This document shows, in pieces, positions 38,701 through 48,264 of a DNA stretch of 64,000 nt (position 1 is its first letter; every line of letters starts with the position of its first letter). This DNA is from an uncultured Anaerotruncus sp. (GTDB lineage Bacteria; Bacillota; Clostridia; Oscillospirales; Ruminococcaceae): the NCBI GenBank assembly GCA_904398655.1, contig CAJFPF010000055.1, positions 31,637-95,636 on the forward strand. Reading direction: 5' to 3'. Made by a program: the position numbers and the translations under genes. The notes below the pieces were generated by a model. It ran no database searches and was not told the DNA's origin. It saw nothing but the letters and a program-made list of their open reading frames with translations.

Positions 38701-40068
38701 CTATTCGGTCCAACCCATGTCTTTAAAGCCGGCACCATTTCCACGGTAGCAGAGAAAACAGCATACGGTTATGTAAAAAAATATGCCCAGGAGCGGGGAC
38801 TGGTATTGACGCGGGCCGAGGAGGAGAGACTGGCACTGGGTTGTACTGGGGTAAAAAGAACTACGGGCCAACATCCAGGGGGAATGGTGGTGGTTCCCTC
38901 CAGCCATGAAGTATTTGACTTTACTGCAGTCCAAAGGCCGGCGGACGATCCCAATTCCGATATCACCACCACCCATTTTGACTTTCATTCCCTCCATGAC
39001 ACCATTCTCAAGCTGGACGAACTAGGGCACGATGTTCCCACCATGTACAAATACTTGGAGGACATGACCGGTATCGATGTCAATGATGTGCCGATGAATG
39101 ACCCTCAGGTGATGAGTCTATTTTTGAAGCCGGACGCTCTGGGGGTGACAGCGGAGGAGATCGATTGTAATACGGGGACTTTGGGGATCCCAGAGTTTGG
39201 TACCAATTTTGTACGGGGGATGCTTCAGGAGGCAAAACCGAAAAATTTTTCCGATCTATTGCAGATTTCCGGCCTTTCCCATGGTACAGATGTCTGGTTG
39301 GGGAACGCCCAGGATCTGATCCGCAACCACACTTGTACCATCTCTGAAGTAATCGGCACTCGGGATAGCATTATGACCTATCTTCTGTACAAAGGTTTGG
39401 AACCCAAGATGGCCTTTAAGATCATGGAGATCACTCGAAAGGGCAACGCCCCCAAACTATTGACGGAAGAGCACATGAACGCCATGCGGGAGCACGGAGT
39501 CCCTCAATGGTATATTGACAGCTGTTTAAAGATCAAATACATGTTCCCCAAAGCGCATGCGGCCGCTTATGATATCGCGTCTATCCGGCTGTGTTGGTTC
39601 AAAGTCCACCATCCTCTGGCCTTTTACGCGGTGATTTTTACCGTGCGAGGAGATGATTTTGACGCCCAAGCCGCTGTGGGAGGAAAGGATGCAACAAAAC
39701 GGAAGATCCAAAACTTGATGGCTATGGGGAATGACCGCTCTGCGAAAGATGAAGGCACTTTAACCATGCTGCAAATTATCCATGAGTGCCAGGCCAGAGG
39801 TTTCGCCTTTCTGCCTGTAGATCTCTATAAATCCCATTACAAGCTATACCAGGTAGAAGATGGAAAGATCCGACTTCCTTTTATGGCTTTGAAGGGAGTG
39901 GGGGAGGCCGCTGCCAAAGGACTCTATGAAACCGCCCAGAAAGAGCAGTTTATCTCTGCGGATGATATTGTCAATCGTGCAGGTATTTCTAGCGCGGTTC
40001 TAGAGACCTTACGCGAAGCCGGAGCCCTGGGCGATCTTCCTGAAACCTCTCAGGTTACTTTTTTCTAA
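35707..40068 (+). CDS. polC: DNA polymerase III alpha subunit, PolC type (with embedded DEDD exonuclease)
   Basis: PHP [11 protein letters not shown], exonuclease [25 protein letters not shown], zinc module [31 protein letters not shown]. Confidence 0.97.
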   Translation: [1453 protein letters not shown]

Positions 40069-40090
40069 ATTGATCGCTCCTCCTGAGATA

Positions 40091-40125
40091 TTGACAATTT
40101 CGATTCCGTATGCTAATATATTAGC
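40091..40125 (+). promoter_or_regulatory. his operon promoter with 14-bp palindrome over -10
   Basis: TTGACA-17-TAATAT; GCTAATATATTAGC at 40112-40125. Confidence 0.6.
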
Positions 40126-40150
40126 TAGTTAAAGTAAACGAGGAGGAGCT

Positions 40151-41356
40151 ATGCGCAATTACGACAAAATAACCCCTGATGGCACAAGGGATCTGTTGTT
40201 TGATGAGTGCACCCGTAGGCAGGAACTTGTTGAGCGGCTCACCACTCAATTTGCCAATCGAGGTTATCACCAGATACGTACGCCTGCTTTAGAATTCTAT
40301 GACGTCTTTGGATCTGCGGCTGCCCATTTTCCTCAAGAGAGTATGTACAAGCTTTCCGATACCCAGGGGCGGCTAATGGTTCTACGTCCGGACTGCACCA
40401 TTCCCATCGCCCGGTTGGCTTCTACCCGATTGTCGGGAATGTCCCTACCACTGCGGCTTTATTACTGTCAGCATGTCTATCGGGTGCAGCATACGATGCG
40501 GGGAAAACCCAGCGAGATCTATCAAACTGGCGTGGAACTGATTGGGGCGGGAAATCAACGAAGTGATCTAGAAATTTTGGAGTTGGCGGCCACTGCCCTA
40601 GCTCAGATTGGCGACGGCTTTCGGATTGAACTATGCCATATTGGGTATTTTAAAGCATTGATCGACAGTTTGAAGGCAGATGAATCCACCAAAGAGACGA
40701 TCCGACAGTATATTGAGCAGAAAAACTATGCTGCCCTTACCGATCTTTTGGACCAATTTGGGGAAAGCTGTCCCGCCCGGGCCCTCAAATACCTGCCGCG
40801 CCTGTTTGGCGGAGAGGAAGTATTTGAGCGCGCTTATAGGCTGTTTGATGAAAATGGTGCTCATGAGAGCTTGGACAATCTACATACCCTCTATAGTTAT
40901 CTCTGTCAGCTGGGATTGAAGGAAAAAGTGCTGATCGATCTGGGGATGGTCAACCAGGCGGAGTACTATACGGGGATCCTCTTCAGAGGCTATTTCGACG
41001 GCATTGGAGAACCAGTCCTCTCCGGCGGAAGATACGATCACCTTTTAGAGGACTTCGGCCAACCTCTCTCCGCCACTGGATTTGGCATTTATGTAGATAG
41101 CGCAGTTTCTTTATTGTCGGAACGCCCTCTCAAAAGTCCGCAGATTTTAGTTTTTTCAGAGGACGACTGTCTGCCTCAGGCGGTTCAGCAGGTTCGACAG
41201 TTCATCTCCCAGGGGATGGTAGTAGAAAATTGTGTCTTTTCCACCCAAGAGGAGGCAATTCAATATGCCAAAAAACGAGGGATTCAACAGCTGTGTCATG
41301 TGAGCCAGCAGGGGATTGTTCTGATAGAAATCCCTACAGATGGGAGGGATAACTGA
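40151..41356 (+). CDS. hisZ: ATP phosphoribosyltransferase regulatory subunit
   Basis: HisRS-like fold (PDGTRDLLFDECTRRQELVERL), directly upstream of short-form hisG. Confidence 0.93.
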   Translation: MRNYDKITPDGTRDLLFDECTRRQELVERLTTQFANRGYHQIRTPALEFYDVFGSAAAHFPQESMYKLSDTQGRLMVLRPDCTIPIARLASTRLSGMSLPLRLYYCQHVYRVQHTMRGKPSEIYQTGVELIGAGNQRSDLEILELAATALAQIGDGFRIELCHIGYFKALIDSLKADESTKETIRQYIEQKNYAALTDLLDQFGESCPARALKYLPRLFGGEEVFERAYRLFDENGAHESLDNLHTLYSYLCQLGLKEKVLIDLGMVNQAEYYTGILFRGYFDGIGEPVLSGGRYDHLLEDFGQPLSATGFGIYVDSAVSLLSERPLKSPQILVFSEDDCLPQAVQQVRQFISQGMVVENCVFSTQEEAIQYAKKRGIQQLCHVSQQGIVLIEIPTDGRDN

Positions 41357-42021
41357 TGAACAGACCAATTCGGATTGCTCTCACCAAGGGACGTTTGGAG
41401 GAGAAGAGCGTTTCTATGTTTGAGCAGCTGGGATACGATTGTTCCTCCGTCCGGAACAAAGGTAGAAAGCTGATTCTTCCAATTCCAGAGGCGAACCTGG
41501 AGGTGGTGTTGGCCAAGGCGGCAGATGTGGCTACCTATGTGGAAAATGGTGTCTGTGACTTGGGAATCCTGGGGAAGGATACCATCTTGGAAATGGGGGG
41601 AACCTTCTATGAGGTGGCTGACTTGGGGTTTGGACGGTGCCGGTTTGCTCTGGCAGTTCCTCAGGGAATGGACTTTTATGCGGGATATCATACCCGCTGC
41701 ATTGCTTCCAAGTATGTGAATGTCACCAAATCGGTCTTCGAGCGAAAAAATATGGATGTCAAAATTGTGAAGATCGAAGGTTCTGTGGAACTTGCCCCCA
41801 TCCTAGGGCTCAGTGACGCCATTGTGGATATTGTGGAGACGGGAACTACCTTGCGGGAAAATGGTTTGATGGTCGCGGAATATCTGACAGAGGTCAGTGC
41901 CAGGCTGATTGTAAATATCGCCAGCTTGAAGTTGCATAAAGCGGAAATTGAGCCATTGATTAATCAGATTGAAGCTTTTATTAATAGGGAGGGAAAACGG
42001 GATGGAGCTTGTAAGAGCTGA
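41356..42021 (+). CDS. hisG: ATP phosphoribosyltransferase (short form)
   Basis: IRIALTKGRLEEKSVSMFEQLGYD; DIVETGTTLRENGL. Confidence 0.96.
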   Translation: MNRPIRIALTKGRLEEKSVSMFEQLGYDCSSVRNKGRKLILPIPEANLEVVLAKAADVATYVENGVCDLGILGKDTILEMGGTFYEVADLGFGRCRFALAVPQGMDFYAGYHTRCIASKYVNVTKSVFERKNMDVKIVKIEGSVELAPILGLSDAIVDIVETGTTLRENGLMVAEYLTEVSARLIVNIASLKLHKAEIEPLINQIEAFINREGKRDGACKS

Positions 42022-43288
42022 TGGCATCGCGGAGAAGCGGCTGCTCCAGACGCTGCGCAGCCGTAGTGGTGAGGTGGACCGTAAAGTAACCGCAGCAGTC
42101 ACAGAAATTATTGAAGCGGTCCAAAAGAGGGGAGATGATGCCGTACGGGAGTATACCCTCCGTTTTGATGGGCGGTGTCCAGAGACGTTTGAGGTGAGCC
42201 GGGAGGAGATCAATGATGCCCTTACAGAGGCGGATACGGCATTTGTGGATGCTTTGCTCTCTGCCCAGGAGAATATTGCTGCTTTTCATAACCGTCAAAA
42301 ACAGCAAAGCTTCATTGACACCCAACCCAATGGGGTCATGATGGGGCAGCGGATTCGCGGGCTCTCCCGGGTAGGGCTCTATGTGCCGGGAGGAACTGCT
42401 GCCTATCCCTCCTCTGTACTCATGAACTGTATCCCTGCTAAAATTGCCGGTGTTGGAGAGATTATCATGGTCACACCCCCGCGGAAAGATGGCACCGCCA
42501 ATCCAGATATCCTGGTCGTTGCGGCAATTGCGGGGGTGGATCGCATTTTCCTGATGGGCGGGGCGCAGGCTGTGGCGGCCATGGCCTATGGAACGGAAAC
42601 TGTATCCAAGGTGGATAAGATTGTAGGTCCCGGGAACATCTATGTGGCCACTGCAAAACGTCTGCTCTATGGTACTGTGGACATTGATATGGTGGCCGGC
42701 CCCAGCGAAATTTTGATTTTGGCGGATGACTCCGCCAATCCAGTATATCTTGCCGCAGATCTGATGAGTCAGGCAGAACATGATGTGCTGGCCTCCGCCA
42801 TCTTGCTTACGAACTCGGAGCGCATTGCCCAGAAAACCAAAGAGGAACTGGAGAGACAGATACAGGCTCTTTCCCGACAGCAGATTATTCGCCAGTCTTT
42901 GGACAACTATGGGGCAATTGTAGTTTGCCGAAACATATCAGAGATGGTGACATTGGCCAATGAATTGGCGCCGGAACATCTGGAAGTCATGTTGGAAAAT
43001 CCCATGATGTATGTGGGCCAGCTGGACAATGTGGGCTCCCTGTTTTTGGGGCAGTACTCCCCGGAGCCTCTAGGGGATTACTATGCGGGTCCAAATCATG
43101 TACTTCCCACCTCAGGAACCGCTCGTTTCTTCTCTCCTCTGGGAGTGGATAGCTTTGTGAAGCGTTCCAGTTTCCTCTATTATACACGAGAGGCCCTAGA
43201 ATCCGCCAAAGAGGATATTGTCCGGATTGCTCAAAAAGAACAACTGACCGCTCATGCCCATTCCATTGAGGTGAGATTTGAAAAATGA
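42002..43288 (+). CDS. hisD: Histidinol dehydrogenase
   Basis: VGLYVPGGTAAYPSSVLMNCIPAKIAGV; HVLPTSGTARFFSPL. Confidence 0.97.
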   Translation: MELVRADGIAEKRLLQTLRSRSGEVDRKVTAAVTEIIEAVQKRGDDAVREYTLRFDGRCPETFEVSREEINDALTEADTAFVDALLSAQENIAAFHNRQKQQSFIDTQPNGVMMGQRIRGLSRVGLYVPGGTAAYPSSVLMNCIPAKIAGVGEIIMVTPPRKDGTANPDILVVAAIAGVDRIFLMGGAQAVAAMAYGTETVSKVDKIVGPGNIYVATAKRLLYGTVDIDMVAGPSEILILADDSANPVYLAADLMSQAEHDVLASAILLTNSERIAQKTKEELERQIQALSRQQIIRQSLDNYGAIVVCRNISEMVTLANELAPEHLEVMLENPMMYVGQLDNVGSLFLGQYSPEPLGDYYAGPNHVLPTSGTARFFSPLGVDSFVKRSSFLYYTREALESAKEDIVRIAQKEQLTAHAHSIEVRFEK

Positions 43289-44337
43289 GCTACCAATTAC
43301 CTGAAAAGCTTTTAAACTTGACGCCATATGCTCCCCTGGAAGGGGTGGCCTCTGTCCGATTGGACGCCAATGAGAGCCCTTTTTCGCCTCCTGAATGGTT
43401 GCGAGAGGAGATTGCAAACTCTGTAAAGTCTATTGACTTTAATCGATATCCGGACCCCTATTGTGTGTCACTCTGTGAAAAAGCAGCAGCGTTTTGGGGT
43501 GTCCAGCCCTCCATGCTGGTGGCCGGAAACGGCTCCGACGAGTTGATCAGCTTGATCCTCAGTTGGTTTACCAATCCTGGCGAATGCGCAGTAGTGGTCT
43601 CCCCGGACTTTTCCATGTATGCTTTTTATGCCCAGTCCTGTGGTGTCCGTGTGGAGGTATTTCCCAAACAGCAGGGCCGTTTGGATGTGGACGCATTGAC
43701 CGATTTTGTTCAGAAAAAGGACGCACGTTTGCTCATTCTCTCAAATCCCTGCAATCCCACCTCCCTACAGGCGGGACGGGAGGAAATTTTGCACTTGGTC
43801 CAAGCGTTGCCGGACTTATTGGTGGTTGTGGACGAGGCATATATGGATTTTTCCGATGGATCTATCCTGTCAGATGTGAACCGATTTGACCATCTGATCC
43901 TTTTGAAGACCTGTTCCAAATCGATCGGGATGGCAGCTATCCGCTTAGGTTTTACCATCTCCCATCCCACTCTGGCGATTGCCTTAAAAGCAGCCAAATC
44001 TCCCTACAATGTGAATGCTATGACCCAGACGGTGGGGGAGGTACTCTTCTCCCATCCGAACTATTTGCGGGAACAGTGCCAACGGATCTTGCGTTGCAGG
44101 GATATGCTCTATCAAGGAATCTTAAATCTATCTAAGAAAACACAGGAGATTTTGCAGGTATTTCCCACCTGTACCAACTATGTCTATTGTGAGATGCAGG
44201 ATGCAAAACGGGTTTTTTCAGCTCTTGCAGAGCGGGGAATTGCCGTCCGTTGCTTAGGGAATTGTCTGAGGATCTGCACCGGTACCGAGGCGGAAAATAG
44301 AATCCTATTGGAGTCCTTGGCGGATATTTTACACTGA
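43285..44337 (+). CDS. hisC: Histidinol-phosphate aminotransferase
   Basis: RLDANESPFSPP; LKTCSKSIGMAAIRLGF (PLP lysine). Confidence 0.95.
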   Translation: MSYQLPEKLLNLTPYAPLEGVASVRLDANESPFSPPEWLREEIANSVKSIDFNRYPDPYCVSLCEKAAAFWGVQPSMLVAGNGSDELISLILSWFTNPGECAVVVSPDFSMYAFYAQSCGVRVEVFPKQQGRLDVDALTDFVQKKDARLLILSNPCNPTSLQAGREEILHLVQALPDLLVVVDEAYMDFSDGSILSDVNRFDHLILLKTCSKSIGMAAIRLGFTISHPTLAIALKAAKSPYNVNAMTQTVGEVLFSHPNYLREQCQRILRCRDMLYQGILNLSKKTQEILQVFPTCTNYVYCEMQDAKRVFSALAERGIAVRCLGNCLRICTGTEAENRILLESLADILH

Positions 44338-44351
44338 GGAGGTGTATAGCT

Positions 44352-44930
44352 ATGCGGGAAATCACCCTCCACAGGGTCACTCGGGAAACCGATATCACCC
44401 TATCCTGTAATTTGGACGGAAACGGAACTTTTTCCGGTGGGAGCGGGATCGGCTTCTTTGACCACATGCTCTCTGCTTTTTCTGTACATAGTGGGATAGA
44501 CCTCTCCCTCAAGATGACCGGCGATTTGGAGGTAGATTGCCATCACTCGGTGGAGGATGTGGGCATTGTTTTGGGCCAGGCTTTGGGGCAACTGGCGGAT
44601 AAAAATGCAATTCAGAGGTATGGGAACTTTTATATCCCCATGGACGAATCGTTGGCCTTCTGTTCACTGGATTTAGGCGGTCGGCCGTTCTTGGTATTTG
44701 ATGCGGCTTTCCAAAACCCCACAGTGGGTCAGTTCGATTGCTGTATGACAGTGGAGTTTTTTCGGGCAGTGGCTATGAACGCAGGTATGACATTGCATCT
44801 TCGGCTGTTGTATGGGGAGAACGACCATCACAAGATTGAAGCGCTCTTCAAAGCATTTGCGCATGCGCTCTCCCAGGCCATAGCTTTACGAGCGGATGGT
44901 CCGCTCTCCTCCAAGGGGGTGCTGGGCTGA
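44352..44930 (+). CDS. hisB: Imidazoleglycerol-phosphate dehydratase (monofunctional)
   Basis: GIGFFDHMLSAFSVHSGIDL; DCHHSVEDVGIVLGQAL. Confidence 0.97.
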   Translation: MREITLHRVTRETDITLSCNLDGNGTFSGGSGIGFFDHMLSAFSVHSGIDLSLKMTGDLEVDCHHSVEDVGIVLGQALGQLADKNAIQRYGNFYIPMDESLAFCSLDLGGRPFLVFDAAFQNPTVGQFDCCMTVEFFRAVAMNAGMTLHLRLLYGENDHHKIEALFKAFAHALSQAIALRADGPLSSKGVLG

Positions 44931-45556
44931 TGTTGGCCATTGTAGATTATGGCGCAGGAAACTTATTTTCTGTACAAAATGCCCTCACTTATCTCAATGA
45001 GACCTTTTGTACCACCCGAGACCCCGCGGTACTCCAAAGCTGTGATGGGATTATCCTACCTGGGGTAGGGGCTTTCCCTGATGCCATGCGCCGTTTAGAG
45101 CTGACGGGGCTGGTTCCCATACTTCAACAGGAGGCACGAAAAAAACCGCTTTTGGGGATCTGTCTGGGGATGCAGATTTTGTTTGAGCGGGGCTTTGAAT
45201 TCCAGGAGACTGCTGGTCTTGGACTCATCCCCGGAGAAGTGCGTCTTATCCAAGCACCTGGACTCAAGATCCCCCATATGGGTTGGAATGACCTGGAGAT
45301 TCTTCATTCCTGTCCTTTGACAGCAGGGATTCAAGCGGGAGATTACGTCTACTTTGTGCACTCCTACTGTGCCCATACAGAGGAAAAATACCTCAGCTGT
45401 GTCACCCAATATGGGGAGCAAATTCCGGCTTTGGTTTGGAGCGGCCAGGTGTATGGTGCTCAGTTCCACCCTGAAAAGAGTGGGGAAGTAGGGCTTAAAA
45501 TCCTAAGAAATTTTGCGAGGTTGGTGAACGGCGATGGTGATACTCCCTGCTATTGA
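44930..45556 (+). CDS. hisH: Imidazole glycerol phosphate synthase glutaminase subunit
   Basis: DYGAGNLFSVQNAL; LLGICLGMQILFERG; QFHPEKSG. Confidence 0.97.
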   Translation: MLAIVDYGAGNLFSVQNALTYLNETFCTTRDPAVLQSCDGIILPGVGAFPDAMRRLELTGLVPILQQEARKKPLLGICLGMQILFERGFEFQETAGLGLIPGEVRLIQAPGLKIPHMGWNDLEILHSCPLTAGIQAGDYVYFVHSYCAHTEEKYLSCVTQYGEQIPALVWSGQVYGAQFHPEKSGEVGLKILRNFARLVNGDGDTPCY

Positions 45557-46259
45557 TATCCAAGGCGGAACCTGTGTGCGTCTATTTCAAGGGGATTTTT
45601 CTACCGCTCAAAAGGTAGCAGAGGACCCTCTAGTGACAGCCGTGAGCTTTCGTAAGGCGGGGGCTGTATGGATCCATATGGTGGATTTAGATGGTGCCAA
45701 ACGGGGATCCCGAGAAAATACCGAGGTCTTTTTGCAGGTGGCTGCGCAATCTGGATTGAAAGTGGAGCTAGGAGGCGGAATCCGAGATCTGGAAACAGTG
45801 ACCTACTATTTGGAGCGGGGGATTTCCCGGGTGATCTTAGGTTCCGCGGCGGTAAAAAATCCTGCTTTTGTACAGGAAGCTGTCCAGAAATTTGGAGATC
45901 GAATTGCCGTTGGAATCGACGCCAAAAATGGCTTAGTGGCCACCGAGGGATGGCTGGACAACAGCACTGTCCCCTATTTGGAGCTGGCAAAAAAAATGGA
46001 GCAGATTGGCGTACAATATTTGATTTTCACTGATATCTCCCGGGATGGCACCCTCTCCGGGCTCAATTTGGAGCAGTTGGAGGCCCTCAATCAGGAGGTC
46101 TCCTGTCAGGTGATTGCTTCAGGGGGTGTCCGCGGATTAGGAGACATCGAAGCCTGTCAACAGCTGGGGCTCTATGGTGTCATCTGCGGGAAATCTCTCT
46201 ACCAGGGAACACTGAATCTTCAGGAGGCCATCGGAAAGGCGGGTGACCAGAGTTGTTAG
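45534..46259 (+). CDS. hisA: HisA isomerase (ProFAR isomerase)
   Basis: [32 protein letters not shown]. Confidence 0.96.
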   Translation: MVILPAIDIQGGTCVRLFQGDFSTAQKVAEDPLVTAVSFRKAGAVWIHMVDLDGAKRGSRENTEVFLQVAAQSGLKVELGGGIRDLETVTYYLERGISRVILGSAAVKNPAFVQEAVQKFGDRIAVGIDAKNGLVATEGWLDNSTVPYLELAKKMEQIGVQYLIFTDISRDGTLSGLNLEQLEALNQEVSCQVIASGGVRGLGDIEACQQLGLYGVICGKSLYQGTLNLQEAIGKAGDQSC

Positions 46260-47020
46260 CAAAACGGATCATCCCCTGTTTGGACGTACGAGATGGGAAG
46301 GTGGTCAAGGGGGTCCAGTTTGTGGGGATCCAAGAGGTGGGGGATCCGGTGGAATGTGCCATTGCCTACGGAGAACAAGGAGCTGACGAGATCACCTTTT
46401 TGGATATCACTGCTACCCATGAAGGACGGGGCACTATGCTGGACGTGGTGCGCAATACCGCCCGGAATGTATTTGTTCCGCTGACCGTCGGAGGCGGCAT
46501 CCGCACGGTAGAGGATTTCCGAGAACTTTTGCGGGCAGGAGCAGATAAGGTGTCCGTCAATTCTGCCGCTGTGCGGAATCCTCCATTGATTCGGGAGGCC
46601 GCCGATAGATTTGGCAGTCAATGTGTGGTGGTAGCGATTGACGCCAGACGCAGAAAGGATGGGAATGGATTCACAGTAGTGGTCAATGGCGGCAGGATTG
46701 ATATGGGGATCGATGCCCTGGAGTGGGCCAGGACCTGTGAGCGCCTGGGGGCGGGAGAGATTCTGCTCACCTCCATGGATACCGATGGCTGTCGTGACGG
46801 TTTCGATCTGGAACTCACGGAGGCGGTCACAAGGGCTGTGGACATTCCGGTCATTGCCTCTGGTGGATGCGGAAGACTCGAACACTTTTCGGAAGTGTTT
46901 GAGAAAACGGGAGCGGATGCGGCATTAGCGGCATCGCTGTTCCACTTTCGGGAGTTGACTGTGGGACAGGTAAAGGAGCATTTGGCTGGTCGCGGGATCC
47001 CGGTAAGGAGGAACTGTTGA
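46253..47020 (+). CDS. hisF: Imidazole glycerol phosphate synthase cyclase subunit
   Basis: [38 protein letters not shown]. Confidence 0.97.
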   Translation: MLAKRIIPCLDVRDGKVVKGVQFVGIQEVGDPVECAIAYGEQGADEITFLDITATHEGRGTMLDVVRNTARNVFVPLTVGGGIRTVEDFRELLRAGADKVSVNSAAVRNPPLIREAADRFGSQCVVVAIDARRRKDGNGFTVVVNGGRIDMGIDALEWARTCERLGAGEILLTSMDTDGCRDGFDLELTEAVTRAVDIPVIASGGCGRLEHFSEVFEKTGADAALAASLFHFRELTVGQVKEHLAGRGIPVRRNC

Positions 47021-47349
47021 TGGACTTAGATCGTTACTTTCAGAAATCTGACTTGATTCCTGCCATCATTCAGGAACAAGGGACAGGAGAAGTGCTGATG
47101 CTGGCCTATATGAACCGGGAGAGCCTGAGAAAGACGTTTGAAACAGGTTACACCTGGTTTTGGAGCCGCTCTCGTCAAGAACTTTGGAACAAAGGCGCCA
47201 CTTCCGGCCATCTTCAAAAGGTCGTGGATTTACGGGCGGACTGTGATGACGATACCCTATTGGTAACGGTTATCCAAACAGGAAATGCATGTCACACCGG
47301 TGCCCACAGCTGCTTTTTTAAAGAGATTTGGGGGGAGAGAAAAGCATGA
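47017..47349 (+). CDS. hisI: Phosphoribosyl-AMP cyclohydrolase
   Basis: [42 protein letters not shown]. Confidence 0.97.
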   Translation: MMDLDRYFQKSDLIPAIIQEQGTGEVLMLAYMNRESLRKTFETGYTWFWSRSRQELWNKGATSGHLQKVVDLRADCDDDTLLVTVIQTGNACHTGAHSCFFKEIWGERKA

Positions 47350-47672
47350 TGGATGTTATCCAAGGACTTTATCAGGTGATTTTGGATCGCAGAGATCATC
47401 CGCAGGAGGGTTCCTATACCTGCTATCTGTTTGAGCAGGGGCTGGACAAGATTCTAAAAAAGTGCGGTGAGGAGTGCAGCGAGGTGATCATTGCTGCAAA
47501 AAATGGCCGCAATCCGGAAACCCAGGAGGAGCTGTGTGATCTGCTTTATCATCTCTTGGTGTTGATGGTCGAGCAGGACATCCGTCCAGAGCATCTCCAG
47601 GAGATTTTAGAGGCAAGACGACAAAAGATTGGGAACCTCAAACAGTTCCATGTGAGCGATCACAATACTTGA
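47328..47672 (+). CDS. hisE: Phosphoribosyl-ATP diphosphatase
   Basis: [32 protein letters not shown]. Confidence 0.96.
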   Translation: MGGEKSMMDVIQGLYQVILDRRDHPQEGSYTCYLFEQGLDKILKKCGEECSEVIIAAKNGRNPETQEELCDLLYHLLVLMVEQDIRPEHLQEILEARRQKIGNLKQFHVSDHNT

Positions 47673-47694
47673 ATGTCTTGTATGGCAGAAAAAA

Positions 47695-47738
47695 CAAAAA
47701 ATGCCTTGTTCCCTTGAAAAGGGAACAAGGCATTTTTT
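47695..47738. terminator. Bidirectional terminator between his and dap operons
   Basis: AAAAAATGCCTTGTTCCCTTgaaAAGGGAACAAGGCATTTTTT. Confidence 0.9.
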
Positions 47739-47760
47739 CTGCAGAAGATCCGGCGGCATT

Positions 47761-48240
47761 TTAGCAAGGGGTGACCTGGACCTGAAAAGCTTCTTCCAAA
47801 GCATGGACCGCTTTGTTACAATCTGACTGTGGAACAAGAAGGGAAATTTCGACTTCGCCTGTAGAAATCAAAGTCAGTTCAGCATCCACGTCGGCCACTG
47901 CGGAGATGGCGCGGGAAGCTACGCCGTACATCTCCCGCATTTCCTCTCCATAGAGTTGGATTTTACAGTTTCCACTAGAAACCATGGGGAAGAGATCAGC
48001 ATGCAGCTCCTTGAATTGGTTGATCAGTCCCAATACTTCTACCAACTGGTCCGCCCGGAGTGTGAAAGAGATATCAATCTGATGTCCTTGGGGTGCAGTT
48101 TGACTGATCATATCCAAATTGACCTGGGCGTTGGCCAACCCCGTAAAAATTTGGGAAAGAATTTTCCAATTATTGGGAATTTTATGAAAGGTTAACAGCG
48201 CCACATCCTCTGTTACTATAATTCTCGATACTCCATTCAT
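47761..48240 (-). CDS. Stand-alone tandem ACT-domain protein (aspartokinase regulatory-domain-like)
   Basis: Two ACT-like repeats (VALLTFHKIPNNWKILSQIFTGLANAQVNLDMISQ...; MYGVASRAISAVADVDAELTLISTGEVEISLLV); no kinase domain. Confidence 0.8.
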   Translation of the reverse strand: MNGVSRIIVTEDVALLTFHKIPNNWKILSQIFTGLANAQVNLDMISQTAPQGHQIDISFTLRADQLVEVLGLINQFKELHADLFPMVSSGNCKIQLYGEEMREMYGVASRAISAVADVDAELTLISTGEVEISLLVPQSDCNKAVHALEEAFQVQVTPC

Positions 48241-48264
48241 TATCGATCATCCTTTCTTAGCGTC

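Noticed and set aside
41981-42781. 266-aa minus-strand ORF antisense to hisD
   Set aside because: Shadow ORF of a certain gene
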